Source: Rhodospirillales bacterium 69-11 (GTDB lineage: Bacteria > Pseudomonadota > Alphaproteobacteria > Acetobacterales > Acetobacteraceae). Taken from it: a DNA stretch of 34,625 nucleotides. The number at the start of each line of letters is the position of its first letter. The stretch's first letter is position 1. A program made the translations under genes and the position numbers. A model generated the notes under the pieces. It was given only the letters and a program-made list of their open reading frames with translations, did not search any database and was not told the DNA's origin. The DNA lies in contig MKTV01000095.1 in assembly GCA_001898425.1 (NCBI GenBank), forward strand, positions 1 to 34,625, read 5' to 3'. Below, in pieces: positions 23,481 to 31,160 of this stretch.

Positions 23481-24134
23481 ATGAGCACCACACAGTTCAT
23501 GCCGAACGGCACCATCCACCTGCACCGGCACGACCTGCCGGACGGGCTGTCCTTCGGCGCCTCGGTCGCCGTCGACACCGAGACGATGGGCCTGCAGCCG
23601 CACCGGGACCGGCTCTGCCTCGTGCAGCTCTCGGCCGGGGACGGGCACGCACATCTCGTGCAGCTCATCCCCCCCGCACTCGGCGGGCGCGGCTACGACT
23701 GCCCGAACCTCGCGCGGCTGCTCGCCGACCCCGGCGTGGTCAAGCTCATGCATTTCGCGCGGTTCGACGTGGCCGTGCTGCAGCACAACCTGGGCATCAC
23801 CGTCGCCCCGGTCCGTTGCACCAAGATCGCCGCCAAGCTGGTGCGCACCTTCACCGACCGGTTCGGGCTCAAGGATCTCTGCCGCGAATTGCTGGGCGTC
23901 GAACTCTCGAAGCAGCAGCAGAGTTCCGATTGGGGTGCGCCGGAACTCACCCCTGAACAGCTCGCCTACGCCGCCTCCGACGTGCTGTACCTGCACGCGC
24001 TCTGGACGCGGCTTGAGGCGCTGCTGGTGCGTGAAGGCCGGCTCGACCTCGCGATGGCCTGCTTCGACTTCCTGCCGACGCGCGGGCGGCTCGATCTCCT
24101 GGGGTACGAGCAGCCCGACATCTTCGCCCACTGA
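23481..24134 (+). CDS. rnd: Ribonuclease D-like 3'-5' exonuclease
   Basis: This 217-aa protein is a DEDDy exonuclease. Motif I is VDTETMGL, motif II lies in LMHFARFDVAVL, and motif III is YAASDVLYL (Tyr-x3-Asp). RNase D trims the 3' ends of precursor tRNAs. At 217 aa it has only the exonuclease domain and lacks the HRDC domains of the E. coli enzyme (about 375 aa), which is common in alphaproteobacteria. ATG 23481 lies only 7 nt after the CCA of tRNA-Leu, with no ribosome-binding sequence possible outside the tRNA. ATG 23499, giving MPNGTIHLHRHDL, is a plausible alternative start. Co-transcription with the tRNA is likely. Confidence 0.9.
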   Translation: MSTTQFMPNGTIHLHRHDLPDGLSFGASVAVDTETMGLQPHRDRLCLVQLSAGDGHAHLVQLIPPALGGRGYDCPNLARLLADPGVVKLMHFARFDVAVLQHNLGITVAPVRCTKIAAKLVRTFTDRFGLKDLCRELLGVELSKQQQSSDWGAPELTPEQLAYAASDVLYLHALWTRLEALLVREGRLDLAMACFDFLPTRGRLDLLGYEQPDIFAH

Positions 24135-24257
24135 GCGCGGCCTGTCCGCGCCGATAACTCTCGTCCAGCTTTGGACGGGGGTGCGGGCAGTTGTTGACCC
24201 TGCACCCGACCGAGGCTCATAGAGAACGCCTCACAGCGTCGGGACCCGAACCGCTTC

Positions 24258-25256
24258 ATGCCCGCCCCCGTCCGCGCCGATCTGGTCGCCGTGGAGACGT
24301 CCGACCTCGAAGTCGCGCGCGCGGTCCTCGGTGCCGAGGCGAGCGGCCTGCGCGCCCTCGCCGCCGCGCTGGACGACCGGTTCGGCCAGGCGGTCGACCG
24401 GCTCGCCACGGCCACCGGCCGGGTGGTCGTCTCCGGCATGGGCAAATCGGGGCATGTCGCGCGCAAGATCGCCGCGACCTTCGCCTCCACCGGCACGCCG
24501 GCGCAGTTCGTCCACCCGGCCGAGGCCTCGCATGGCGATCTCGGCATGATCGTGCGGGGCGATGCGGTCCTCGCCCTGTCCAATTCCGGGGAGACGCCGG
24601 AGCTCGCCGACCTCGTGGCGCATGCCCGCCGATTCGGGCTGCCGCTGGTGGCGATCACCGCCCGCGCGGAGTCGGCGCTCGCCAGCGCCGCGGATGTCGC
24701 ATTGCTGCTGCCCGCGGCGGCGGAGGCCTGTCCAATGGGCCTCGCCCCCACCACATCCACGACCATGCAGATGGCCCTGGGCGACGCACTCGCCGTTGCA
24801 TTGTTGACCCGGCGCGGCTTCACCGCGGCGGATTTCCGCCAGTTCCACCCCGGTGGCCGGCTGGGCGCGCGGCTCCGCCGGGTGCGGGAGCTGATGCATG
24901 CGGGCGAGGCGATGCCGCTGGCCGCGCCCGACCTGCCGATGGACCAGGCGCTGCTGCTGATCACCCAGAAGCATTTCGGCTGCCTGGGCGTGGTGGACGA
25001 CCAAGGAAGGCTGGCCGGCATCGTCACCGACGGCGACCTGCGCCGCGCCATGGGGCCCGGCCTGCTGCAGCGCCGCGTGCAGGAGGTCATGACGCACGCC
25101 CCCCAGACCATCGGGCCGGACGCGCTGGCGGCCGAGGCGCTGCACGCGATGAACGCGCGCAGCCGGCCGATCACCGCCCTGTTCGTGGTCGACCGCGCGC
25201 ATTGCCCGATCGGGATCCTGCATCTGCACGACCTGCTGCGCGCGGGGGTCGCATGA
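24258..25256 (+). CDS. kdsD: Arabinose-5-phosphate isomerase (KpsF/GutQ family)
   Basis: KdsD converts ribulose 5-phosphate to arabinose 5-phosphate, the first step toward Kdo for the LPS inner core. The 332-aa protein has a SIS sugar-isomerase domain at about 30-180 (VVVSGMGKSGHVARKIAATFASTG, FVHPAEASHGDLGMI, LSNSGETPELADL) and two CBS domains at about 210-330 (MTHAPQTIGPDALAAEALHAM). The key lysine of GMGKSG and the AEASHGD histidine are present. It precedes the lpt genes, overlapping lptC by 4 bp. A gene for the partner phosphatase KdsC is not in this cluster. A weak promoter candidate, TTGACC at 24194-24199, lies in the 123-bp gap upstream. Confidence 0.94.
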   Translation: MPAPVRADLVAVETSDLEVARAVLGAEASGLRALAAALDDRFGQAVDRLATATGRVVVSGMGKSGHVARKIAATFASTGTPAQFVHPAEASHGDLGMIVRGDAVLALSNSGETPELADLVAHARRFGLPLVAITARAESALASAADVALLLPAAAEACPMGLAPTTSTTMQMALGDALAVALLTRRGFTAADFRQFHPGGRLGARLRRVRELMHAGEAMPLAAPDLPMDQALLLITQKHFGCLGVVDDQGRLAGIVTDGDLRRAMGPGLLQRRVQEVMTHAPQTIGPDALAAEALHAMNARSRPITALFVVDRAHCPIGILHLHDLLRAGVA

Positions 25257-25951
25257 GCTCCCAGCCCGTCGCCGCCGATCCGGACGGTCGCCGCGCGGAG
25301 CCGCGCCGCGCCGGATCCCAGCTTCTGACCGCCGCCACCGCCCGCATCCGCAGCGCCCCGACGCCCGGCCGCCTCGCGCGCCGGCGCGCGATGATCACGC
25401 TCACCAAGTGGCTGCTGCCGCTCGCCGCGCTCGGCCTTCTCGGCACGATCGCCGTGTGGCCGGAACTCGACCGCGCGAGCGAGCAGGCCCGCCTCGCCTT
25501 CCGCCGCGTGGGTGGGGAGGTCGACGGTGCCAAGCTGGTCACGGCCCGCTACCGCGGCGTCGACGAGCGCGGCCGGCCCTACACGATCACCGCCGCCACC
25601 GCGCAGCAGGTCGATCCGGAGCGCATCAACCTCACCACGCCGAAAGGCGACATCACGCTCGAGAACGGCACCTGGCTGATGGTGCAGTCCAAGCAGGGCG
25701 TGTACCTGCAGCACGCGGACCAGCTGGACCTGTCGGTGGACGTGACCGTGTATCGCGACGACGGGCTGACCCTGACCACCGCGGCAGCCTCGATCGATCT
25801 GAAGAACGGCGCGGCGAGCAGTTCCGACAAGACCCATGCCGAGGGGCCGTTCGGCGTGCTCGACTCGGCCGGCTTCACGGTGCTCGACCAGGGCGCGACG
25901 GTGCAGTTCACCGGCCCCGCCAAAGTGGTTCTGAACGGCGCATCCCCATGA
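25253..25951 (+). CDS. lptC: LPS export protein LptC
   Basis: LptC is the inner-membrane-anchored bitopic protein that receives LPS from the LptBFG transporter and passes it to LptA. The 232-aa product has a long basic cytoplasmic tail, one membrane span at about 47-66 (WLLPLAALGLLGTIAVWP), then a periplasmic beta-jellyroll region with ITAATAQQVDPERINLTTPKGDI and TAAASIDLKNGAASSSDKTHAEGPFG. That arrangement is typical of alphaproteobacterial LptC (YrbK family). The start ATG overlaps the kdsD stop (ATGA) and its stop overlaps lptA in the same way. The N-terminal extension before the membrane span is longer than in E. coli. Confidence 0.9.
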   Translation: MSSQPVAADPDGRRAEPRRAGSQLLTAATARIRSAPTPGRLARRRAMITLTKWLLPLAALGLLGTIAVWPELDRASEQARLAFRRVGGEVDGAKLVTARYRGVDERGRPYTITAATAQQVDPERINLTTPKGDITLENGTWLMVQSKQGVYLQHADQLDLSVDVTVYRDDGLTLTTAAASIDLKNGAASSSDKTHAEGPFGVLDSAGFTVLDQGATVQFTGPAKVVLNGASP

Positions 25952-26937
25952 TCCGGCGACTGGCTCTCCTCACGCTGCTGCTGGCCCCGCTGCCGGCAGC
26001 GGCCCAGCAACTCGACCTCTCGCGGGGCGGCCCGATCGCCATCACCGCGAGCGACGGGATCGAATGGCGCCAGGCGCAGCAGCAGGTGATCGCCCGCGGC
26101 AATGCGCGCGCCGTGCGCGAAGGCGTGACCGTGACCGCCGACCGGCTGATCGCCTGGTACCGCAAGAAGGGCGGCGCGGAGGCGAAGCCGCAGGCCGGCC
26201 AGCCGCCGCCCGGCGCACCCGCCGGCCTCGCCGCCGACCCGGACAACGGCGGCAACGAGATCTACCGCGTGCAGGCGGAAGGGAACGTCCACATCTTCAC
26301 CGAGACCGACCAGGCGCAGGGCGACCGCGCCACCTACGACATGGACCAGGCGGTCCTGGTGATGACCGGACGCAACCTGAAGCTGACCACGCCGAACGAA
26401 GTGCTGACCGCACGCGACGACCTGGAATACTGGTCGCAGAAGCACATGGCCGTGGCGCGCGGCGACGCCGTCGTCGTGACCAAGGACGCCCGCCGGATCT
26501 CCGCCGACACGCTGGTCGCCTATACCAGCGACGCGCCGGCACAGCCCGGCAGCCCGACCCGCGCGAACGCGACGCCCGGCACCGGCGACCCGCTCGCCAG
26601 CTCCGGCAAGCTGCAGAAGGTCGAGGCCTACGGCCACGTCTCGCTGCGCACCCCCACCGACACGGTGACCGGCGATCGCGCCGTCTACGTGCCCGAAACC
26701 GGAATCGCGCGGATCGGCGGCAACGTCCGGATCACCCGCGGACAGAACCAGCTCAACGGCGCGGAGGCCGAAGTGAACATGAAGACCGGCATCTCCCGCC
26801 TGCTCTCCTCCACCACCTCGAGCGCGGGAGCCGGCCGGGTGCAGGGGCTCGTGGTGCCGAACGACAAGACGAACCCGTCCTTCGATCCCACCGCGCCCAC
26901 ATCATCGCGACCGGCCACGAAGGGAAACCGCCAGTGA
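25948..26937 (+). CDS. lptA: LPS transport periplasmic protein LptA (OstA family), enlarged
   Basis: LptA forms the periplasmic bridge that carries LPS from LptC to the outer-membrane LptDE complex. A signal peptide spans residues 1-19 (cleavage after PAAA). The OstA-type repeat region follows: ITASDGIEWRQAQQQVIARGNARAVREGVTVTADRLIAWY, then VQAEGNVHIFTETDQAQGDRATYDMDQAVLVMTG, then DTVTGDRAVYVPETGIARIGGNVRITRGQNQLNGAEAEVNMKTGISRLL. At 329 aa it is much longer than E. coli LptA (185). A Pro/Ala-rich insert at about 75-102, a second one near 195-215 and a disordered tail account for part of this. Its 4-bp overlaps with lptC and lptB place it firmly in the lpt operon. Confidence 0.92.
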   Translation: MIRRLALLTLLLAPLPAAAQQLDLSRGGPIAITASDGIEWRQAQQQVIARGNARAVREGVTVTADRLIAWYRKKGGAEAKPQAGQPPPGAPAGLAADPDNGGNEIYRVQAEGNVHIFTETDQAQGDRATYDMDQAVLVMTGRNLKLTTPNEVLTARDDLEYWSQKHMAVARGDAVVVTKDARRISADTLVAYTSDAPAQPGSPTRANATPGTGDPLASSGKLQKVEAYGHVSLRTPTDTVTGDRAVYVPETGIARIGGNVRITRGQNQLNGAEAEVNMKTGISRLLSSTTSSAGAGRVQGLVVPNDKTNPSFDPTAPTSSRPATKGNRQ

Positions 26938-27713
26938 CGCCCGCCGATTTCGAGGGTCGCCCCGCACCGGACCTGCGCGTCGTGCCGCACAAGGGCGGCC
27001 TGGTCGCGCGCGGCGTCGGCAAGACCTACAAGAAGCGCCCGGTCGTGCGGAACGTCTCGATCGAGCTCCGGCGCGGCGAGGCGGTCGGCCTGCTGGGCCC
27101 GAACGGCGCCGGCAAGACGACGACCTTCTACATGATCGTCGGCCTGGTGAAGCCCGACACCGGCGAGATCCGCCTCGACAACGCCGACATCACCACCCTC
27201 CCCATGTATCGCCGCGCGCGGCTCGGCATCGGCTACCTGCCGCAGGAAGCCAGCGTCTTCCGCGGCCTGAACGTCGAACAGAACATCATGGCGGCGCTGG
27301 AAGTGGTGGAGCCCGATCCCGATACGCGGGACCTCATGCTGGACGAGCTGCTGGCCGAGTTCGGCATCGGCCATCTCCGCCGCACCCCGGCGCTCGCGCT
27401 CTCGGGCGGTGAGCGGCGTCGCGTCGAGATCGCCCGCGCGCTCGCCACCCAACCCTCCTACATCCTGCTCGACGAGCCGCTGGCCGGCATCGACCCGATC
27501 GCGGTCGGCGAGATCCGCGACCTGGTGAAGCACCTGAAGGATCGCGGCATCGGCGTGCTGATCACCGACCACAACGTGCGCGAGACGCTGGAGATCATCG
27601 ATCGCGCCTACATCATGCATGACGGCCAGGTGCTGATGGAGGGCCGGCCGCAGGAGGTCGTGGCACACGAAGACGTGAGGCGCGTTTACCTGGGAGAAAG
27701 ATTCAGTCTCTAG
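26934..27713 (+). CDS. lptB: LPS export ABC transporter ATP-binding protein LptB
   Basis: LptB is the cytoplasmic ATPase that powers LPS extraction by LptF/LptG. The 259-aa protein starts at GTG 26934, overlapping the lptA stop (GTGA). Walker A is GPNGAGKTT at 55-63. The LptB-specific stretch RARLGIGYLPQEASVFRGLNVEQNIMAALEV is present, as are signature LSGGERRRVEIARALA, Walker B YILLDEPLAGIDPIAV and the switch His in ITDHNVRETLEI. About 20 extra residues precede the usual N-terminus. The permease genes lptF and lptG are not in the window, as is common. rpoN follows after 60 bp with its own promoter candidate. Confidence 0.96.
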   Translation: MTPADFEGRPAPDLRVVPHKGGLVARGVGKTYKKRPVVRNVSIELRRGEAVGLLGPNGAGKTTTFYMIVGLVKPDTGEIRLDNADITTLPMYRRARLGIGYLPQEASVFRGLNVEQNIMAALEVVEPDPDTRDLMLDELLAEFGIGHLRRTPALALSGGERRRVEIARALATQPSYILLDEPLAGIDPIAVGEIRDLVKHLKDRGIGVLITDHNVRETLEIIDRAYIMHDGQVLMEGRPQEVVAHEDVRRVYLGERFSL

Positions 27714-27737
27714 CATGCTTCTTGCATGCGAAAGCGT

Positions 27738-27771
27738 TTGACCCCTCCCCGTTTCGGCCGATAATCGGCCG
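27738..27771 (+). promoter_or_regulatory. Near-consensus promoter with overlapping palindrome just before rpoN
   Basis: TTGACC (27738-27743) and GATAAT (27760-27765) are separated by 16 nt, each matching five of six consensus bases. The -10 lies inside the perfect inverted repeat CGGCCGAT-A-ATCGGCCG (27755-27771), which is a candidate operator. The predicted start of transcription falls at about 27772-27774, essentially at the rpoN ATG. Confidence 0.55.
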
Positions 27772-27773
27772 CC

Positions 27774-29276
27774 ATGGCGCTCGTCCCCCGCCTCGATCTC
27801 CGCCAAAGTCAGACGCTGGTCATGACGCCGCAGCTGCGTCAGGCCATCAAGCTGCTCCAGTATTCGAACGTCGAGGTCAGCGCCTTCGTGGAGGAGGAGC
27901 TGGAGCGAAATCCCCTCCTCGAGCGTGATGAATCCCCCGAATTGCCGGTGCTGGACCGTGCGGCGCCCGACCAGGTGCCGCTCGCCGCGGACCCTGCCCC
28001 GGACGTTGCCGTCGCCATCGGGACGGACGTGCTGCCCAGTGAGGCGGCAGCGCCGCTCGATACGGACTACGCGAATGCCTACGATGCGGGCGGCCCGGCC
28101 GACGGCGCCCCCACCCTGGGCAGCATGGAGCGGCGCGGCGGCGCCCTCGACTTCTCCGACGACGATCGCGGGATCGAGGATCTGGCGGAGGCGCGTCCAC
28201 CGCTGCGGGACCATCTGGGCGATCAGTTGCGCCTGAGCTTCTCCGATCCGGTCGACCGGATGGTGGGCGCGCATCTGATCGCCCTGCTCTGCCCCGCCGG
28301 CCGGCTGACCGCCGACCCCGCCGCCATCGCCGCCACCATGGACCTGCCGCTCGCGCGCATCGAGGCGGTACGTGCGCGGATGATGCGCTTCGATCCGCCC
28401 GGCCTGTTCGCCCGCAGCCTGCGCGAATGCCTCGCGGCGCAGCTTGCCGACCGCAACCGGCTCGACCCGGCGATGGAGAAGCTGCTCGACAATCTCGAGC
28501 TGCTCGCCAAGCGCGACATGCGCCGGCTGCTCGCGCTGTGCGAGGTCGATTCGGAGGATCTGGCCGACATGATCGGGGAGATCCGCGCCCTCGATCCGAA
28601 GCCCGCCGCGACCTACGACAGCAACCCGGCGCCGCCCGTCGTGCCGGACCTGCTGATGCGCCGCATGCCCGACGGCTCCTGGTTCATCGAGCTCAACCCC
28701 GACACGCTGCCGCGCCTGCTGGTGAACGAGCGCTTCTTCGCCCGCGTGGCGCCGAAGGCGAGCCGGGAAGAGCGCGGCTTCCTCTCCGAACGTCTCGCCA
28801 CCGCGAACTGGCTGGTGCGCTCTCTGCAACAGCGGGCGCAGACCATCCTGAAGGTCGCCGCCGAGATCATCCGCCAGCAGGACGGGTTCCTGCAGCATGG
28901 CGTCGCGCATCTGCGGCCGCTGATCCTGCGCGACATCGCGGCGGCGGTGGAGCTGCACGAGAGCACGGTCAGCCGGGTGACCGCGAACAAGTTCATCGCG
29001 ACGCCGCGCGGCACGTTCGAGCTTAAATATTTCTTCACGACGGCCATTCAGGGTACCGGCGGTGGCGAGAGCCACAGCGCCGAGGCGGTGCGCCATCGGA
29101 TTCGCGGCCTGATCGAGGCGGAGCATCCGGAGGCGATTCTCTCCGACGACGCGATCGTGGCCGTGCTCCGGCGGGAGGGCGTGGACATCGCCCGGCGGAC
29201 CGTGGCCAAATACCGTGAGGCGTTGCGCATCCCCAACTCCGCGCAGCGCCGACGGGAGAAGGCGGTGCCGGCCTGA
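27774..29276 (+). CDS. rpoN: RNA polymerase sigma-54 factor
   Basis: Sigma-54 directs RNA polymerase to -24/-12 promoters that need an enhancer-binding activator, classically for nitrogen metabolism. The 500-aa protein has region I (LDLRQSQTLVMTPQLRQAIKLLQYSNVEVSAFVEEELERNPLLE, residues 4-47), an acidic region II to about 140, the core-binding domain, the DNA-binding helix-turn-helix (LHESTVSRVTANKFIATPRGTFELKYFF, around 395-425) and the RpoN box ARRTVAKYRE at 473-482. Length is normal. The ATG at 27774 has no ribosome-binding sequence; instead a promoter ends right at it, so translation may be leaderless or depend on read-through from lptB. The Lpt-RpoN-HPF order is conserved in many proteobacteria. 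Confidence 0.97.
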   Translation: MALVPRLDLRQSQTLVMTPQLRQAIKLLQYSNVEVSAFVEEELERNPLLERDESPELPVLDRAAPDQVPLAADPAPDVAVAIGTDVLPSEAAAPLDTDYANAYDAGGPADGAPTLGSMERRGGALDFSDDDRGIEDLAEARPPLRDHLGDQLRLSFSDPVDRMVGAHLIALLCPAGRLTADPAAIAATMDLPLARIEAVRARMMRFDPPGLFARSLRECLAAQLADRNRLDPAMEKLLDNLELLAKRDMRRLLALCEVDSEDLADMIGEIRALDPKPAATYDSNPAPPVVPDLLMRRMPDGSWFIELNPDTLPRLLVNERFFARVAPKASREERGFLSERLATANWLVRSLQQRAQTILKVAAEIIRQQDGFLQHGVAHLRPLILRDIAAAVELHESTVSRVTANKFIATPRGTFELKYFFTTAIQGTGGGESHSAEAVRHRIRGLIEAEHPEAILSDDAIVAVLRREGVDIARRTVAKYREALRIPNSAQRRREKAVPA

Positions 29277-29318
29277 GCGCGGGCCGCTGGTCTCCCTTCC
29301 ACAACCGGGGAGAGAGCG

Positions 29319-29903
29319 ATGCACATCACCGTATCCGGCAAGCAGGTGGAATTGTCCGACGCGCTGCGTACCCGCGTGTCGACGCATCTCGGGGCGATCG
29401 CGACGAAATACTTCGATCACGCGATGGAAGCCCAGGTCACCTTCAGCCGCGCGCGGTGCTTCTTCACCTGCGACATCAACCTGCATGCCGGCCGCGGCCT
29501 GCGCCTGCGGGGCGAGGGCGAGGCGGCCGATGCCAACGGCGCGTTCGACGACGCGGCGGAGCACATCGCCAAGCGCCTGCGCCGATATCGCCGCCGGGTG
29601 AACGACCATGCCCGCGACCTCGCGAACCGCGAGCGGCCGGAAGCCGCGCGGCAATACGTGCTGCGGCAGGAGGAAGGCGAGGCGGAGCCCGCGGCCGACA
29701 CCGAGACCGCGACCCTCGCCTATGCCACGGTCATCGCGGAGACGAAGACCGAGATCACCCGCCTGTCGGTGGGGGAGGCGGTGATGCGCATGGACCTGGC
29801 GGACCAGGCCGTCCTGATGTTCCGCAACAGCGCCACGGGCGAGCTGAACGTGGTCTACCGCCGGAGCGACGGGAACATCGGCTGGATCGACCCGGGGCAG
29901 TAA
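29319..29903 (+). CDS. hpf: Ribosome hibernation-promoting factor, long form
   Basis: HPF binds the 30S decoding region and dimerises ribosomes into inactive 100S particles in stationary phase. The 194-aa protein has the N-terminal RaiA/HPF domain at about 1-100 (MHITVSGKQVELSDALRTRV, then a basic RLRRYRRRVNDH stretch) and the C-terminal dimerisation domain at about 135-194 (TKTEITRLSVGEAVMRMDLADQAVLMFRNSATGELNVVYRRSDGNIGWIDP), so it is the long form. A charged linker joins them. GGGGAGAGAG precedes the ATG. It follows rpoN by 42 bp and is probably co-transcribed. The ptsN gene often found next is absent. Confidence 0.95.
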   Translation: MHITVSGKQVELSDALRTRVSTHLGAIATKYFDHAMEAQVTFSRARCFFTCDINLHAGRGLRLRGEGEAADANGAFDDAAEHIAKRLRRYRRRVNDHARDLANRERPEAARQYVLRQEEGEAEPAADTETATLAYATVIAETKTEITRLSVGEAVMRMDLADQAVLMFRNSATGELNVVYRRSDGNIGWIDPGQ

Positions 29904-29936
29904 CCGCCGGGCGGTGCCGGCGTCCCCGCCCGGCGG
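29904..29936 (+). terminator. Strong hairpin immediately after hpf
   Basis: CCGCCGGGCGG (29904-29914) and CCGCCCGGCGG (29926-29936) form a perfect 11-bp stem around an 11-nt loop, starting at the base after the hpf stop codon. There is no T run, so it may act with Rho or as a 3' stabiliser. Confidence 0.55.
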
Positions 29937-30008
29937 CGCGTGGCGCCACGATGCGGCGCGACGGGGCGGGGTGCCGACCCCGCTGCCCTGGGCCGGGCGC
30001 CGTTCGAT

Positions 30009-30040
30009 GAAACCGCTGATGCACGCTGATGCACACGGAT
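30009..30040 (-). repeat. ATCAGCG-type repeat, left copy (inverted)
   Basis: Read on the minus strand, this 32-bp segment contains two back-to-back GTGCATCAGCG units and ends in GGTTTC. By hand alignment, 28 of 32 positions match the right copy at 30323-30354 in opposite orientation. Such short ATCxGCGTG...ATCAGCGG sequences resemble dispersed intergenic repeats. Confidence 0.75.
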
Positions 30041-30322
30041 GAGGCTGGTGCCGCAACCGTCAGCGAGCCGCCGCCCCGATCCCCCGAGGCGCCCCACCAA
30101 GGCGCCGTTCACCAACACGTCCGGTCTCGCTCCTGAGGACAGGTCCAGCTAGGCCAAACCTGATTCAACGTCCGTCGATCGACGACGTAGACGCAACCCC
30201 CAACGTGAAAGAAGGCGCGGGGCGCTTGCCCACGCAGCGGCGCGCGCCAACGCGAGAATGTCTGGCGGCGCACCGCGAACGACCCGCGCCGGAGCCTCGG
30301 ACCGCACCGCCGGCACCGCCCC

Positions 30323-30354
30323 ATCAGCGTGAATCAGCGTGCATCAGCGGTTCC
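30323..30354 (+). repeat. ATCAGCG-type repeat, right copy
   Basis: Three near-tandem units (ATCAGCGTGA, ATCAGCGTGC, ATCAGCGG) ending in TTCC. It is the inverted partner of 30009-30040, with about 280 bp between them. Confidence 0.75.
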
Positions 30355-30421
30355 ATCCCGTGCCCCCGCCCGGCACCGCCGTCGCGGACGGGAGTCAGCG
30401 GTTCCGTCCCGTGCCACCGCC
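30344..30421 (+). repeat. 27-bp direct repeat pair
   Basis: Copies at 30344-30370 and 30395-30421 differ at two positions by hand alignment, and both begin TCAGCGGTTCC. The first copy overlaps the end of the ATCAGCG-type repeat. The array stops 23 bp before the end of the convergent alaX gene. Confidence 0.75.
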
Positions 30422-30443
30422 GGCGCCGCCGCCGCGCACCGGA

Positions 30444-31160
30444 TCAGGCAGCCGGCGCGATGATGATCCGCCGGTTCTGCTTGCCCTTGTTCTCGATCTT
30501 CACGACGGTCAGCCGCCCGATCTCTCCGGTGCGGGCGACGTGCGTCCCGCCGCAGGGCTGGAGGTCCACCTGCACCTCGCCCGTTCCGATGCGGATCAGC
30601 CGAAGCCGGCCCGACCCGCGGGGCGGCTGCACCGACATGGTCCGTACCAGGCCGGGGTCGGCGTCCAGCACCGCCTCGTCCACCCATTCGATCCCGACCG
30701 GATGATCCGCGGCGATCAGCGCGTTCAGCCCCGCCTCGATCTCCTCCTTGGGCGGCGGGTTCGGCAGGTCGAAATCCAGCCGTGACCGGTCCGCGCCCAC
30801 CGATCCGCCGGTCACCGCGGCGCCTTTGATCAGGCTGCACAGCAGGTGCATGGCCGTGTGCATGCGCATCAGCCGATGGCGGCGGTCCCAGTCGACCTCC
30901 GCGTCCACCTGCGTCAGGGAAGGCGGCAGGGCCGCGCCCTCGGCCGGGACGTGCAGGATCGTCTCCCCCTCGCCTTTCACGGTGTCGGCGATCGGCGTCT
31001 CCCCGCCCTCCCAGCGCAGCACGCCCGTATCGCCCGGCTGCCCACCCGAACGCGCGTAGAACACGGTGCGATCGAGGACGATGCCGGCGGGGTCGCTCGC
31101 CTGGACCGTGGCGGTCGTGCGCGGCAGTGCCGGCTGGTCCAGGAACAGGCGTTCGGTCAT
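30444..31160 (-). CDS. alaX: Alanyl-tRNA editing protein (AlaX family)
   Basis: This 238-aa protein is a free-standing copy of the editing domain of alanyl-tRNA synthetase. It hydrolyses tRNA-Ala mischarged with serine or glycine. The two zinc-binding motifs are complete: HTAMH (H101, H105) and CGGTH (C203, H207). The N-terminal region has FYARSGGQPGDTG, also found in AlaRS and AlaX proteins, and the C-terminal GRLTVVKIENKGKQNRRI is typical of AlaX. The ATG at 31160 overlaps the stop of the upstream Nudix gene (ATGA), so translation is coupled. Closely related editing domains can act on other tRNAs, so tRNA-Ala is inferred. Confidence 0.93.
   Translation of the reverse strand: MTERLFLDQPALPRTTATVQASDPAGIVLDRTVFYARSGGQPGDTGVLRWEGGETPIADTVKGEGETILHVPAEGAALPPSLTQVDAEVDWDRRHRLMRMHTAMHLLCSLIKGAAVTGGSVGADRSRLDFDLPNPPPKEEIEAGLNALIAADHPVGIEWVDEAVLDADPGLVRTMSVQPPRGSGRLRLIRIGTGEVQVDLQPCGGTHVARTGEIGRLTVVKIENKGKQNRRIIIAPAA

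Larger units (their letters stand above)
29937..30443. other. Non-coding region with dispersed repeats
   Basis: About 500 bp without a credible gene between hpf and the convergent alaX gene. Open frames here are short and rich in Arg/Pro/Ala, as expected from GC-rich non-coding DNA. It carries an inverted pair of ATCAGCG-type repeats at 30009-30040 and 30323-30354 and a direct repeat near 30344-30421. No promoter, tRNA or known RNA family was recognised. Confidence 0.7.

Noticed and set aside
27713-27729. Terminator after lptB formed by two GCATGC copies
   Set aside because: The stem is only 6 bp of a self-complementary hexamer with a 5-nt loop and no T run, too weak to call.
26685-30056. 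A 1123-codon minus-strand frame across lptA, lptB, rpoN and hpf
   Set aside because: It runs antisense to four well-supported genes, has no recognisable domains and no ribosome site.
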